From the NCBI GenBank assembly GCA_039881045.1, contig JAYWVB010000056.1, positions 1-64,000 of the forward strand: a stretch of DNA of 64,000 nucleotides, written 5' to 3'. The stretch comes from Chaetomium olivaceum (lineage: Eukaryota > Ascomycota > Sordariomycetes > Sordariales > Chaetomiaceae). Below are positions 11,164-22,880 of the stretch, in pieces; the stretch's first letter is position 1; each line of letters opens with the position of its first letter. Position numbers and translations under genes: made by a program. The notes below the pieces were generated by a model. The model did no database searches. It was given only the letters and a program-made list of their open reading frames with translations, and was not told the origin of the DNA.

Positions 11164-12301
11164 ATGACCGAGACCAAGTCAGATATCCACCTCTACACGG
11201 CCCAGACGCCGAACGGCATCAAGGTCTCGATGCTCCTTGAAGAGCTCGGCCTGCCGTACAAGGTACTTGACCGAGCAACACCACCAAGTAGAGAGCGCAT
11301 CTCATACTAACTTGCCAAGGTGACTGCCATCGAGCTCAGCAAGAACACCCAGAAGGTAGGTGGACACCCCGTCACTGACCGAGCAGGACTCGGTTACGTT
11401 AAAACAGACCCATTGACTCTCTCATGAAGGAGCCTTGGTTCCTCGAGATCAACCCCAACGGGCGCATCCCCGCGCTGACCGACACCTTCACCGACGGCTC
11501 GCCCATCCGCCTGTTTGAGAGCGGTTCGATCATGCAGTACCTGGTCGACCGCTACGACACCGAGCACAAGGTGTCGTACCCGCGGGGCACGCGCGAGTAC
11601 TACGAGGTGAACAGCTGGGTATGTACCCCCTTCGGTTCTGCTAAGGCACGAGTAGGAGAGACGACTGACGCTGGCTGGTGGCGGGCAACAGCTGTTTTGG
11701 CAGATGGGCGGCCTTGGGCCGATGCAGGGGTGAGTGTACCTGGTGGGGTGGAGAGGGTCATGATCAGTACTGACTTCAGGGATCAGTCAAGCAAACCACT
11801 TTGCTAGTAAGCCGACAGTAGTTTAGTATGCTGACGGCCCTGAGCCTGGCTAACAACGGCTAGGATATGCTCCTGAGAAGATCCAGTACGGCATCGACCG
11901 ATACCAGAACGAGACGCGGCGCCTGTACCGTGTCATGGATGAGCACTTGAGCAAGTCCAAGTCGGGCTACCTCGTTGGTGACAAGTGCACCATCGCCGAC
12001 CTTGCCTGTTGGGGTTGGGTTGCTGCTGGTTGTGAGTGTCCTTTACCTATTTCCGAGAGGCACCGATGAAGGCTAACGGTGGAAAGCCTGGGCGGGTATT
12101 TCGTTGGATGACTTCCCCTCCTTGAATGCTTGGGTCGACAAGATCGTGTCCCGGCCTGGGTCGGAAAAGGGCCGGCATGTCCCGAGCCCGCACAAGGCTC
12201 TGGAGAACCGGCACAAGACCGAGGAGGAACTGGACAAGGCTGCTGAGCAGACGAGGGCCTGGGTGCAGCAGGGCATGCAGGAGGACGCAAAGAGGAAGTG
12301 A
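11164..12301 (+). CDS. Glutathione S-transferase, Ure2/YfcG-like
   Basis: Seven exons: 11164-11262, 11320-11355, 11430-11618, 11692-11729, 11787-11806, 11864-12031, 12087-12301. All junctions are GT..AG, keep phase, and give 254 residues, normal for this class. The N-terminal thioredoxin-like domain shows LYTAQTPNGIKVSMLLEELG, INPNGRIPALTD and ESGSIMQYLVDRYD, the last two being the cis-Pro and Glu-Ser glutathione-binding segments. The helical C-terminal domain includes YQNETRRLYRVMDEHL and GDKCTIADLACWGWVAA. The family uses glutathione for disulfide reduction or conjugation, in the cytosol. I chose ATG 11164 (context CAAAATGACC) over the in-frame ATG 11101, which would add a 21-residue leader unlike family N-termini. 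The gene ends only 375 bases before the BBP start, same strand. Confidence 0.93.
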
Positions 12302-12675
12302 AGAGTGATTGAAATATATGCTCGATATCGCGTAAATAACATGTATGGAAAACGAAAAAGAAATCACAAATTATGTACTTTGTCCCTCAATTCATGAGCA
12401 TTGATAATTGTCGTTCGTTTTGATGAACTTGTGGAAGTGTCATGCGAGTGTCCGGGCGCTCTTGCCAGTACATAAACAGTGCAAGTCTTGGCACATCAAG
12501 CAATCGGATGCACAAAACCACTTATCACGTGATAGCATCCTTGGGCCTCAATAGGGTTAGTGGCAACGCTTGTTCTTCGCCCCGACGCCTTGGTTTCTTT
12601 TGAAAGTCTGCATTATCGCCTCGCGATATCCACCAACACGCATCTTCACGTTCAACCAACAGAACAACCAGCAAA

Positions 12676-14911
12676 ATGGCTTGGAGAAATCAAGGCATCA
12701 CCGGATCCAATAACATCCCATTGGGAAAGCGCCGATTTGGTGGTGACGACGGCGAAGAGATTGGCGTCGCGAACGGAGGCTCGAATGGCATTTCGAATGG
12801 CACCGCATCGCCAAATGGATTTTCGAGCAGCGACCGCGACGTCAAGCGCGGTCGCAGTCCTGAACGTGTGTTCAGTCCACGACCCCATCCTCTATCATGA
12901 TGCTAACTACCTATTGATAGGCTCCGAACAAGATGGACCAAGACGTCGCAAGAAGCGCAACCGCTGGGGCGAAGCAACCGAAAACAAGGCTGCTGGCCTG
13001 ATGGGCCTGCCAACCGCCATCGTCGCCGACATGACTAGCGAGCAGCTCGAGGCTTACACTCTTCATTTGCGCATTGAAGAAATTACTCAGAAGCTCAAGA
13101 TTGACGATGTCGTCCCCGCCGACGGAGACAGGTATGCTCATTCCCCCACTTCCGTCGCCTGTCGCGATTGCTGACGCGCCCGGCCAGGTCACCCTCGCCC
13201 CCCCCACAATATGACAACCATGGTCGCCGTGTCAACACCCGTGAATACCGCTACCGGAAGCGCCTCGAAGATGAGCGTCACAAGCTGATCGAGAAGGCTA
13301 TGAAGACCATCCCGAACTACCACCCGCCCCAGGACTATCGCCGGCCCACCAAGACCCAGGAGAAGGTCTACGTGCCGGTCAACGACTATCCAGAGATCAA
13401 TTTCAGTATGATTGCTAACCCTCTAACCTCTCTAACCACTCTGAATTTCCCCTTCCCTTCGTGGTACTTTGCCGGGCACTCACTCGTGTCAGCATTCCGC
13501 CGTGATGCTGTGCCTTGCGGGCTGACCTTGCTGGGCTCTAACTCACTCACCGTTCCACTATTTGGCCCAGTTCACTAACACCTAGCTCTCCCTACTCAAG
13601 TTGGCTTACTCATCGGACCCCGTGGCAACACGCTCAAGAAAATGGAATCAGAATCTGGCGCCAAGATCGCCATCCGTGGAAAGGGCTCCGTCAAGGAGGG
13701 CAAAGGTCGTTCTGATGCTGCCCATTCCAGCAACCAGGAGGAGGATCTCCACTGCCTCATCATGGCCGACACCGAGGACAAGGTCAACAAGGCCAAAAAG
13801 CTGATCCATAATGTCATTGAGACGGTTCGTGTTCCTTTCCCCTGCCATTCACACCACTCATATTGACGATATCCCTAGGCTGCATCTATTCCCGAGGGCC
13901 AGAACGAATTGAAGCGTAACCAGCTTCGCGAACTTGCTGCTCTCAACGGAACGCTCCGCGATGACGAGAACCAGGCATGCCAGAACTGCGGGCAGATTGG
14001 CCACCGCAAGTACGACTGCCCCGAGAAGCAGAACTACACAGCTAGCATCATCTGCCGTGTCTGCGGTAACGCTGGACATATGGCTCGTGATTGCCCTGAC
14101 AGACAACGGGGTGCGAGCTGGCGTAACGACGGCCCCGCGGGCCGGCCCGGCGCCCCTCGCTTGGGCGGCGCCGGTGGCGGTGATGCAGTGGACCGCGAGT
14201 ACGAGGTATGTTTATGCTTCTTGCGTAACACCCGAACAATTCATGTACTAATTTTTATCGCAGCAACTCATGCAAGAACTCGGTGGGACTGGCGCTGCTC
14301 CCGCGCGTATCGAAGCTGGGCCTGGATCCCACGTACCTCCCACCGCTGGCGGTGGCGGCGGCGCTGATGCCCGGCCCTGGGCACGTGGCCCGACCGGCGG
14401 TCCTGCTCCCTGGCGTTCTCGGAACAATGACCGCGACAACGAAGGCGGACCTCCCGCCGGGCCTCCCGCCGGCCCCTCGGGCGGACCTGCGCCCTGGGCT
14501 CGGGACCGTGGCGACCGCGGCGACCGCGATAGGGATCGTGGTTATCGCGGCTCCGATAGCCGTGATGGCGGTGACAGCTACTATCTCGCAGCCCAGGCCT
14601 CATACGGCGCCCCTTCAGCCCCGGGTACCGCTCCCTGGAACCAGCCGGTGGGCGCTGCAGCTGGGTATGGTGGATACCCAGGCTACGGCGGCTACGGGGC
14701 TCCTGGTGCGCCTCCGGGAGTGGGCGGTGCCCCTCCTGGCTTGCCTCCCCCGCCTCCTCCGGGCGGCGCGCCGCCTGGCCTACCTGGTGGACTCAATGCC
14801 CTCATCAGCCAGTACGCCAATGCTGCCCCGCCCCCGCCCCCACCGCCGTCGGGAGATGCTCCGCCGCCTCCTCCGCCCATGGACCTACCGCCTCCTCCCC
14901 CGGGTGCTTAG
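12676..14911 (+). CDS. msl5: Branchpoint-bridging protein (SF1/BBP)
   Basis: Six exons: 12676-12865, 12921-13131, 13188-13405, 13601-13824, 13879-14205, 14264-14911; all phases agree, product 605 residues. It binds the intron branch site (UACUAAC type) and links it to U2AF and U1 in early spliceosome assembly. Visible parts in order: basic RRRKKRNRWGE segment (residue ~75, the ULM-like tryptophan motif), helix-hairpin TSEQLEAYTLHLRIEEIT, KH domain with IGLLIGPRGNTLKKME (from ~207) and QUA2-like RNQLRELAALNG, then two CCHC zinc knuckles, CQNCGQIGHRKYDC (~315-328) and CRVCGNAGHMARDC (~340-353). A Gly/Arg/Asp-rich stretch and a Pro-rich tail (runs of 5-7 Pro, candidate FBP/WW ligand) close it. 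Intron 3 is unusually long (195 bases). Intact frame, unlike many neighbours. Confidence 0.96.
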
Positions 14912-15956
14912 GGTAGACGCTTAGCGAACTAACTCTGCTGCAATGCATTCTGCATTGGGCAGTGGGATGCTACTGACCGATAGGATTTTTGTTGTTTTTA
15001 TTTTATTTTTGCGATGGCGCGCTTTCTCCATAGCCTAACATATCAACCAGGTTGACAATAACCTGACAACTAAGTTGACGGGTTTGCTGGCGAGGCAGCT
15101 ACAGGAGCGTCAGTCGGCACTAACGGTATAAGTCTAGAGAGAGAATATTTTTACCCTGTTTGCAATTATGTGTAATTTGTGAAATGCAACGTGAGTAGAG
15201 AAACATAGCCACCTGCTTGAGAGGGTGCTACACAGTTCAAGAAGCGGTATTATGTTGAATGCGATGAAGGTTGGGTACATATCGAGTGCTTTTTGGAGAT
15301 TACCGGGCACTTACCGAATGAGGCTGTAATGCATTGTTCTATTTGATGTTTTCGGTCTTGAAAGCACCGAGAGTTCGAATGTCAGCTAGGGTCCCTGTGA
15401 CATCACATGGGAGCTTGGGCCACGCATCTGCTGCAGCCTGCAGTGTCTCAAATGCTTCCCCAGCTGCTCCCCGCAGCTCTCCCACAGCGGCTCACTCACC
15501 GGCCCTTCCATCTTCACAATTTCGATTTCTCACCTCGGTCGCAGAATATTGAATAGGGGCATTACATATTTCTGCGTGTTGAATCATATTTGGTTGCAGC
15601 TTTGCTACCTGTATGAGAGACACACCGCAGAGCTTAGCTCACCAACCTCCCGTCAATTGCCGACCCAAACAAAGCCGAGCTCTCTGACAACAGACAACGC
15701 CGTTTGACTCACGTTTTCCTATACCTGCCCTGCTCAGTCCTTTGCTTGAGAGTTGTCTGTTCGGTACCGCCTGCGATATTTCCCGAATTTGCACTTTCTT
15801 CGTTTTTAATCTCCGCAAATTTCATCTCATGTCATCTCACAATCACCCCCTTTGTTCATGAGCAGGTGTGACTTTCCGGTGCCTCGCTCGCTCATTTAGT
15901 AGCTTCGTATCAACAACACGGGGCTGCGGTTGACGGCGTCCCAAAAATCGGCCAAT
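14912..15956. other. Intergenic, no gene recognised
   Basis: About 1 kb with T-rich 3'UTR-like sequence after the BBP stop and pyrimidine-rich sequence before the protease gene. No conserved frame or RNA gene is visible. Confidence 0.5.
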
Positions 15957-18900
15957 ATGGTCAAGAACCCTTTTTCATTCCGGCCAGCCCCGGTCACTTT
16001 CTGGACGACCGTCACATACCTTGCCCTCCTCATACCTATTATCATCATCAACGAGGAGACGCCACCGACACCGAGCGAGGAATCCCCGGTCCGCGGCACC
16101 AACCTCACCCAAGCATGGCTCGACCTGACCACAATTACCCGGGGCTACCATCCATACAACAGTCACTACAATGACGACCTTCGGGGGTTCCTCCTTGAGC
16201 GGATACACTCGATTCTGGATGGTAACCAGGTGGTTTGGACAACAGATGGGTAAGTAGTACTGTCTATCAGTCAAAAGCCTGGCTGACCATGTAATAGCTC
16301 TGGTCAAGATAACTCGGACGCCGCCGTCACCGTGTTCGATGACCTGAACTCCAACTGCACCTTCCTCATGTCGTCGGGTGTCGCCCCGCCCCCGAACACC
16401 CCCCAGGTTGCCGCGTACTTTGAGGGCACCAATATCCTTGTGTACATTAGGGGTAAATCCGATGACCAGGGCAAGTGGTGGGACACAGCGGGTATTCACG
16501 ACTCCAGGCGGAACGAGAAAGGCTTGACACTGGTCAACGCTCACTACGATTCGTGAGTCTATATTTTGTTATAATGAGCTCGGAGATAACTGACAGAGAT
16601 GTTAGCGTTTCTACCGGATATGGCGCCACAGACGATGGTATGGGCGTTGTGAGTTGCCTGCAACTGATCCAGTACTTTACCCGCCCCGAGAACCGGCCAG
16701 AGAGGGGCATCGTTGTCATGCTCAACAACGGCGAAGAAGACTACCTCTACGGCGCTCGAGCCCTCGGACAGCATCCCCTGAACCCATACATTCACACCTT
16801 TTTGAACCTTGAGGGAGCTGGTGCCGGCGGCCGAGCCATCCTCTTCCGCACCACGGACCGTGAGGTGACCGCCGCTTATGCCGGATCTCCCGATCCCTTC
16901 GGCACCGTCATCGGTTCCGACGCGTTCGGGCTCGGCTTCATCAGGAGCGGCACTGACTACTCGGTTCTGTATGACGTCTTTGGTCAGCGTGGCCTAGATC
17001 TGGCCTTCTTCAAGCCCCGAGCGCGGTACCACACCAACCAAGACGATGCGAGACACGCATCCAGGGGCAGTCTCTGGCATATGCTGTCGGCTTCCATCCA
17101 TACGGCGACCCAGCTATCTAGTGACACGGGCAATACCTTCATCGGCCCCCGCGCTGACGGTGCGCCCGGAAAAGTCCACAATGGCAGCCCGAGCGACGGG
17201 GTATGGTTCGATCTTTTCGGCAAGGGATTCGTGCTCTTCGGTCTCAGGGGAATGTTTGCTTGGTCGCTGACTGTGCTCATCGCTACGCCGCTTGTTTCGA
17301 CGCTCCTCAGCTACCTGCTTCACAAGGCAGATAAGTATTATCTCTTTAGCTCGAGCGTGAAACCGGGCGATCAGCCCGATGATGAACCTTTGCCGGTTGG
17401 CGGATGGAAGGGCTTCTTCCGGTTCCCGTTTGCGCTTGTGGTTGCAGGCTCCTTGACCATTGGAGCGGCGTTCTTGATGCGGAAGGTTAATCCCTTTCTC
17501 ATCTACAGCAGTCGGTATTCGGTGTAGGTCTCCCCTTTCCCTTGGATGCGGAGAGCACTGGTTGACAAGCAGATAGTTTGGCCATGATGGTTTCATTGTT
17601 TTATTTCTCCTTCTGGGCCATTATGCGCGGTGCCAATTTCGCGAGGCCGAGCGCTCTCCACCGAGTTTATGTCCAGATCTGGCTCTTCATCCTCGGGTGG
17701 GCCATGCTCGTCGCGGTTACCGTCGCTGAGGACCGACTCCGGATCGGGGCAGGGTACATGTTTGTCTTCCTCGAGTCCAGCATTTTTCTCTCGCTCTTCA
17801 TTGCGCTTTGTGAGCTTTTCGCTCTGCCAAAGAAGACTGCTTGGGCCCAGAAACTGCGAGACGAGCAGGAGGAGAGAGATTTCCAACGGGGCCGCCCACA
17901 CAGCGCCCTTTCCCCTTCCCAACTCCAGCCGCCAGTCGACAACGAAGAGTCAACACCCCCGGGAACGAGACATTCGAATCACACGGCATCCACCCCCACG
18001 ATCCGCAACGACGACGACGACAACGACAACGACGCTCCAACCGAACGCACCCCACTTGTCGGGGGTAACGCCGACCAAGCCCGCACCACCTTCGCCACAA
18101 CCTACCGGCGCTCCATCTCCGCCCTCGTCACGCGCGCCCGCCGCTACAGCGACAGCGACAACGACGACAGCCGCCCGCACCGCGAGCCCTTTGAGCGCGA
18201 GCAGGCCTGGTCCGGCCACCTGCCCGCCTGGACCTGGTTCCTGCAGTTCCTGCTGCTCGGGCCCTTTACCATCATCCTCGCCGCCCAGACCGCGCTTATG
18301 CTGGTTGATGCTGTTCATCAGACGGGGGCCGATGGTAGTAGTCTGCTGTTGCCCTACCTGATCGTCGCGCTGTGCGTGGTGGTGCTGCTCCTGCCGCTGG
18401 CGCCGTTCGTGCACCGCGTCTCGCACCACGTGCCGGTTTTCCTGGCGGCCGTGTTTGTGGGCACGCTGGTGTATAACCTGGTCGCGTTTCCGTTCTCGGC
18501 GGGGGCCAGGTATAAGGTGTATTTTGTGCAGACGCTGGATTTGGAGACGGATGCGAATCGGGTTTGCTACCATGGCGTGGAGGAGTATCTTGGGACGGTG
18601 GTGGCCTCGCTGCCGTCTGCTTCTGGCCGGGAGGTGGATTGTACCGGGGGTTCCAAGAGGGCGGGGCTGGTGAGCTGCTGCTTTGATGGTGTGGCCACGC
18701 CGCCGCGTCTTGCTGGTACTGTCGGGGGGCAGGATGAGCAGGAGGAGGGGTATGGGCATCTGGTGGCGGTGAATGTCTCGCGTACTGCGGATCATGCGGC
18801 CAGGATTGAGGTGGTGGCGAACAACACCAAGGCGTGCTTCCTGGAGTTTGAGGAGCCGGTGTCGGGGCTGAGCGTGCATGGCAGCTCGGGGTGGGATGAG

Positions 18901-19272
18901 CGGTTCGGGCAGTACCCTGATGCGGGCGTCAAGAATATCCGGCTGTGGCATCGTGGGTGGGATGAGAAGTGGGTGGTGGACGTACAGTGGAAGGATAAGG
19001 ATAATGATGGGGAGGCGGTGACTCCCGGCGACGGCGACGGCGTCTCTTCTTCTTCGACTTTGTCTGACGGGGATTGGGAAGTATTGGGTGATGAGGACCT
19101 GAGGAAGCGTGGGGAAGGGCTGAAGGGTACGGTCGTCTGTATGTGGAGCGATGCGAATGTGCCGGGGACGATACCGGCGCTGGATGAGGCGCTTCAGTTT
19201 GTGCCGGCGTGGGTGGCGGTTACGAAGTTGTCGGAGGGGTTGGTGGAGGGGAGGAGGCCGTTTGAGGTGTGA
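15957..19272 (+). CDS. pff1: Vacuolar membrane protease (peptidase family M28, Pff1-type)
   Basis: Four exons: 15957-16249, 16298-16552, 16606-17523, 17577-19272; phases agree, 1053 residues, slightly long for a family near 950-1000. The N-terminus has a short cytosolic leader and TM1 (VTFWTTVTYLALLIPIIII). A lumenal M28 aminopeptidase domain follows, with the metal-binding words LVNAHYDS (~175-182), GATDDGMGVV and LNNGEEDYLYGA, and a later HTNQDD. After ~residue 400 come clusters of hydrophobic helices (GFVLFGLRGMFAWSLTVLIA, FRFPFALVVAGSLTIGAAF, VQIWLFILGWAMLVAVTVA) separated by an acidic, low-complexity cytosolic loop (~590-700), then a lumenal C-terminal domain. It is a zinc-dependent peptidase of the vacuolar membrane. 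Start: ATG 15957, context CAATATGGTC; a frame extends upstream but has no other ATG. Confidence 0.95.
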
Positions 19273-20577
19273 GTGGCTTAGGAGCTGTGGAGCGTTGTGT
19301 ATATTGGGAGAGTAATCCGGGGCTTTCTGTCCTGTTCTCTTTTTATTTTGGAAGCATGTTGTTGTGTTGCTAGAGTAGTTGGGGGATTTGTGTGTCATTG
19401 CTCAGGACGAGCGTAAGTTTCCAGAAAGGATGAGACAATAGGTGACACTATTTTGAGTGTACGGGTATGTAATACACTACTGGGTACTACTTCCTTGCGA
19501 TGAGCATCATGGTGCGTCGTCTTATTTCCTTTTTCCTTCCTTTGAATCTCACACATGGTGGGATCTCTCGGTTGTAGTACTGTGAGCAATGCTTTGTGCA
19601 AAAAGCTACCCACTTTGGTGACCCGATATCTGTTTCCCTTTCAGGTTAATCTTGCTTCCGGCCTAGTTCACCCCAAGTGTGCCTATTTATCTGAGGGAGC
19701 TTTGCGTCAGATTGTCTCTCGCTTGCATCGTCCCCCTATTTCACTGTTACACAAACCGCCCTTTGATCTGCCGATGGTGCAGTTACCCGTCTTGTGCGAC
19801 AGGATCTAGGCTCGAGTCAGGGCTGGGTTAGACAAGAAACTTTGAGAGTCTAGGTGCAGGTATTAACCGCGTTGTCTGTAATTGGGTGTTTGCTATGTTG
19901 ATCTTCCCTGACTGTTGTGGATGGTTGTGTCGGAGATGGACGGATAATTCGGAATTGATATTGAGCAGCCACTCGCTCCTACGCACCTTTTGGAAAGCAT
20001 TTGGAAGAAGCACAATTTAATAAAATATGATGCGGTTGATCACTACTACCCGTTCTGAAACCCCGATGACATGTTTCCCTTAGTGTGGTACCGAAGGAGC
20101 TATCATGTTGTACCGGTGTTTGTGACAAGGGGCGAAATTGACTCGCATGTATGTACTTTGTAGGTAGGGTAAAGGGGCAAGTTGGTTGTTTGGGCCCCAA
20201 ATGGGGTTCTCGGTGGCTGAAGAAGCGTTAATGAGAGAAATTGTTCTCGTTTTCTTCATCATTCTTATCAGCTTCCCTACAAGGCATAGACGGCAGGGCA
20301 GCATTCACGCGTTTGATGAATAGAACCTTAAAGTTGGAAGAGTAGAGTGTAGCCAATCTACCTAGGTACCTAGATAGTTATCGCTCCTTCCGTCTCATTC
20401 TAACATTGAAATTTTCACTCTTGATAACGAAGCTATTTCCCTTGCCTTCCTCAACCTCCAATCTTCTTTTCTTTTTACTTCTCACCTCCTCACCCTCAGT
20501 CGTCTTCTCCACGAGGCTACTTTCGCAACAAAAGCCCCAGCCTCCAAAAGCTTCATATCAACTTCATTGTCTTCAAG
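19273..20577. other. Intergenic, no gene recognised
   Basis: 1.3 kb, less GC-rich than the genes around it. Short frames only. The last ~150 bases are pyrimidine-rich, as expected before the secreted-protein gene. Confidence 0.5.
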
Positions 20578-21284
20578 ATGACTGTCATTACGAAATTCAT
20601 GTCCTTCCTTCTGCTGGCGACCTTCAGTGTGTAGTTTCGCTGGCCGCGCCTCCCCAGGCCATCCGCCAGCGGACTCCTGCTACCATTCTAGCAACCACCA
20701 CTCGCGATGCCATGGCTGCGGTCTGCACTTTTGGCATGCCGGCTTCCAAGCAGCACCCTGCCGGTTATCCGATCAACGACTACACTATGGTGACCGCCGG
20801 TGACAACAACTGGACTTCGTACGAGGTCAACCAGGACTGGTATGGCGAGCACTTCGTTTCCGGCCCGCACGTAAGTATCCTACTACTTCTACCACTTCGA
20901 TAAAAAAACCTTAGAGTTGCTGCTAACTGGGTGATAGATCATGGGCTTCACTCACCAGAGCGATCCTTATGGCCCCTTCAAGTGCCAGTACACTTGCAAT
21001 GTCGAGGACAGGTGCGCTGCCTACTTTGTCTCGTATGGTGAGCACAATCCCCGAGACTTTCCCTAATTTGAACCTAAGTTGACCATTTTGTAGAGAATGT
21101 CGGCACCAACAACGAGCATCTGAGCTGTGTTCTGTTCGACGCCGTGTAAGTGAACCCCATCTCGTTCATAATCCCGCATATCTAATTGCTGATATCTCAC
21201 AGTATCCCTGCATCGGTCTTCGTCGAGACCAATGGTACTATCGCGTCGGGTGCCTACGACTTGCTCTGCAACAACCCGCCTTAG
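20578..21284 (+). CDS. Small secreted cysteine-containing protein (2-base slip after the signal peptide)
   Basis: Exons 20578-20870, 20938-21037, 21094-21145 and 21203-21284 splice in phase. ATG 20578 starts a signal peptide (MTVITKFMSFLLLATFSV). At GTGTGTAG (20628-20635) the frame shifts, and two bases earlier or later the protein continues as VSLAAPPQAIRQRTPATI. The mature part has AVCTFGMPASKQHPAGYPIN, DNNWTSYEVNQDWYGEHF, FKCQYTCNVEDRCAAYFVSY, LSCVLFDAV and a last LLCNNPP. Six or more Cys in about 130 mature residues suggest disulfide bonds. The product looks like a fungal secreted protein of unknown fold; no enzyme motif is seen and no virulence role can be inferred. The shift sits in a GT dinucleotide run, so either polymerase slippage or a sequencing error; with it, only a 18-residue peptide would be made. 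Confidence 0.75.
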
Positions 21285-21637
21285 AGCATGCTGTGAACAG
21301 CCTCACATCATCTTTTCTGGCTTGAGCCAGAAGAGTTCGGAGTGGAATTTGAGATAGGAAGGGGATTTGGGATGGGAGCCCGGGCATAATTGAGGAGGAT
21401 CCACTTTCCATTTCACCGAGGTAGACCGAATGAACAATCTCCTGTACACCGCTTGGCAGTCCTTCTCTCGGAGTTCAGGGAGGGGAAAACAGACGCTATC
21501 GATGATGATGATGATGCCTACCGACTAATCCCAAGGGTATATCCATAGCCGCCCACCCCAACCCAGCCATTTTGTCAACGCCAGCGGTAGCACCTCAAAA
21601 CCCATCCAACAAATCACGATCAAACAAATAACAAACC
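21285..21637. other. Short spacer between convergent genes
   Basis: Tail-to-tail spacer of the secreted-protein and Med11 genes; it holds a short GAT repeat near 21500-21516 and nothing else recognised. Confidence 0.5.
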
Positions 21638-22330
21638 CTACTCCTCCATGCGCTCCCCCCCTCCCCCTTCCACCCCCTTCCCAACAACCCTCTCCAGCTC
21701 CTCCCTCGCCCGCAACCACAACTCCCTTTCCATATCCCTCTCCACCGTACTACTAGCCATATTCAATTTCCCCACATCCAGCGAGCCATACCGGCCCATA
21801 CCATCCGGCTCCAACCGCTTCGGCCCCGTAGCCCGCGCCTTTCCACCACCAGCAGCTCCGGCCTCGACCCCACTACCAAGCTGTTGTTGTTGCTGCTGTC
21901 CCGGGCCCGGCTCGCCCCCTTGCTGCTGGGACTGGCCGTCGGCTCCCGCCCCGTCCTTGTTGCGTAACGTGATAATGCCTGCTTCTTCGAGGGCGAGGAT
22001 TTGGCGGGTGAGGTGCTTGTCGATGCGGTCGACCGTGTTGAAGAAGGTGGATTGGGCGGTGTTGAAGGCGGTTATCGGGTCGATGACGGCGGCAGCTTCT
22101 TCCGACGAGTCGGGGATGGGGTGACCGTTTGTGGTGGTGGTGTTTTGGGCGATGGTGGTGCCCGGGGGTGTGGCCAGAGCGCGCATGGAGGAGGAGAGGT
22201 GGACTAGGAGGGAGGCGATGTCTTGGTCGATTTCCCCGAGCTGTTGGATGCGCTCGCCTGAAGTGAAGGGCTTGTGGATGTCGATTGGTCCTCCATCATC
22301 GAGGCCTGGTGGCTGTGTCGGGTTGTTCAT
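21638..22330 (-). CDS. med11: Mediator complex subunit 11
   Basis: A single-exon frame of 230 residues from ATG 22330. The N-terminal helix ERIQQLGEIDQDIASLLVHL (~27-46) and the helix pair FNTAQSTFFNTVDRIDKHLT / RQILALEEAGII (~90-125) are the Med11 core that pairs with Med22 in the Mediator head module, which bridges activators and RNA polymerase II in the nucleus. The core is unbroken. The C-terminal half is an extension: a Gln-rich stretch (QQQ, then QQQQQQ), Gly/Ala, and a charged helix ELWLRAREELERVVGKG; yeast Med11 is only about 115 residues. The frame is open upstream of the ATG, but MNNPTQPPG is the natural start. It is divergent from TAF5, with 550 bases between the starts. Confidence 0.88.
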   Translation of the reverse strand: MNNPTQPPGLDDGGPIDIHKPFTSGERIQQLGEIDQDIASLLVHLSSSMRALATPPGTTIAQNTTTTNGHPIPDSSEEAAAVIDPITAFNTAQSTFFNTVDRIDKHLTRQILALEEAGIITLRNKDGAGADGQSQQQGGEPGPGQQQQQQLGSGVEAGAAGGGKARATGPKRLEPDGMGRYGSLDVGKLNMASSTVERDMERELWLRAREELERVVGKGVEGGGGERMEE

Positions 22331-22880
22331 GGTGAATATTATGGAGTTGACAAAGGAAATTGTTGACTGGGGGTTCTTGGTTGTTGTTTTTGTCGACAAC
22401 CCTGTGCGGAATGGTTGTGGATGGGTTAAGGCGTTGAGATTGATGGTAAAATCGATGTCGAGAGATCGAATCGGGATGTTTAAGTTCCAAGCTTCCCCCA
22501 CAAGCTGTCGTGGGGCTGCGGGACGCACGGACCATTGTGCAGCAGGAACCTGGTTCACTCGGCAGGCTCCGTTCTGGGCTTTGGCCTTAACCGCATCTCA
22601 GCTGCATCTCTCAGGTCGGGTATGGAATAACGAACAAGAGAAAATCGACATTTCATCAATATTTCATCAAAGTCAGGACGTCATATACATCTACACATCT
22701 ACAATCTCATCATATCCCCGAATTTATCCTTCGTGGGAGCAGAGCTCCTGGGGGACAACACGCCCTGGGTTCTTGGTTGCTCCTGCACAACACAGCACGC
22801 GCTCATAGAGTTGGGAGCTCATAACGACCGTGACTGCCGCTCTCTACCTTGTGGGGATACACTTATTACGACCCATCGAA
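22331..22880. promoter_or_regulatory. Shared upstream region of Med11 and TAF5
   Basis: 550 bases separate two divergent start codons, so the promoters of both transcription-machinery genes must lie here. I see no unambiguous TATA box. Extents are inferred from gene layout only. Confidence 0.55.

Noticed and set aside
17950..19398. 482-codon minus-strand frame opposite the vacuolar protease
   Set aside because: Arg/His/Pro-rich shadow of GC-rich coding sequence; the plus strand is clearly the conserved gene.
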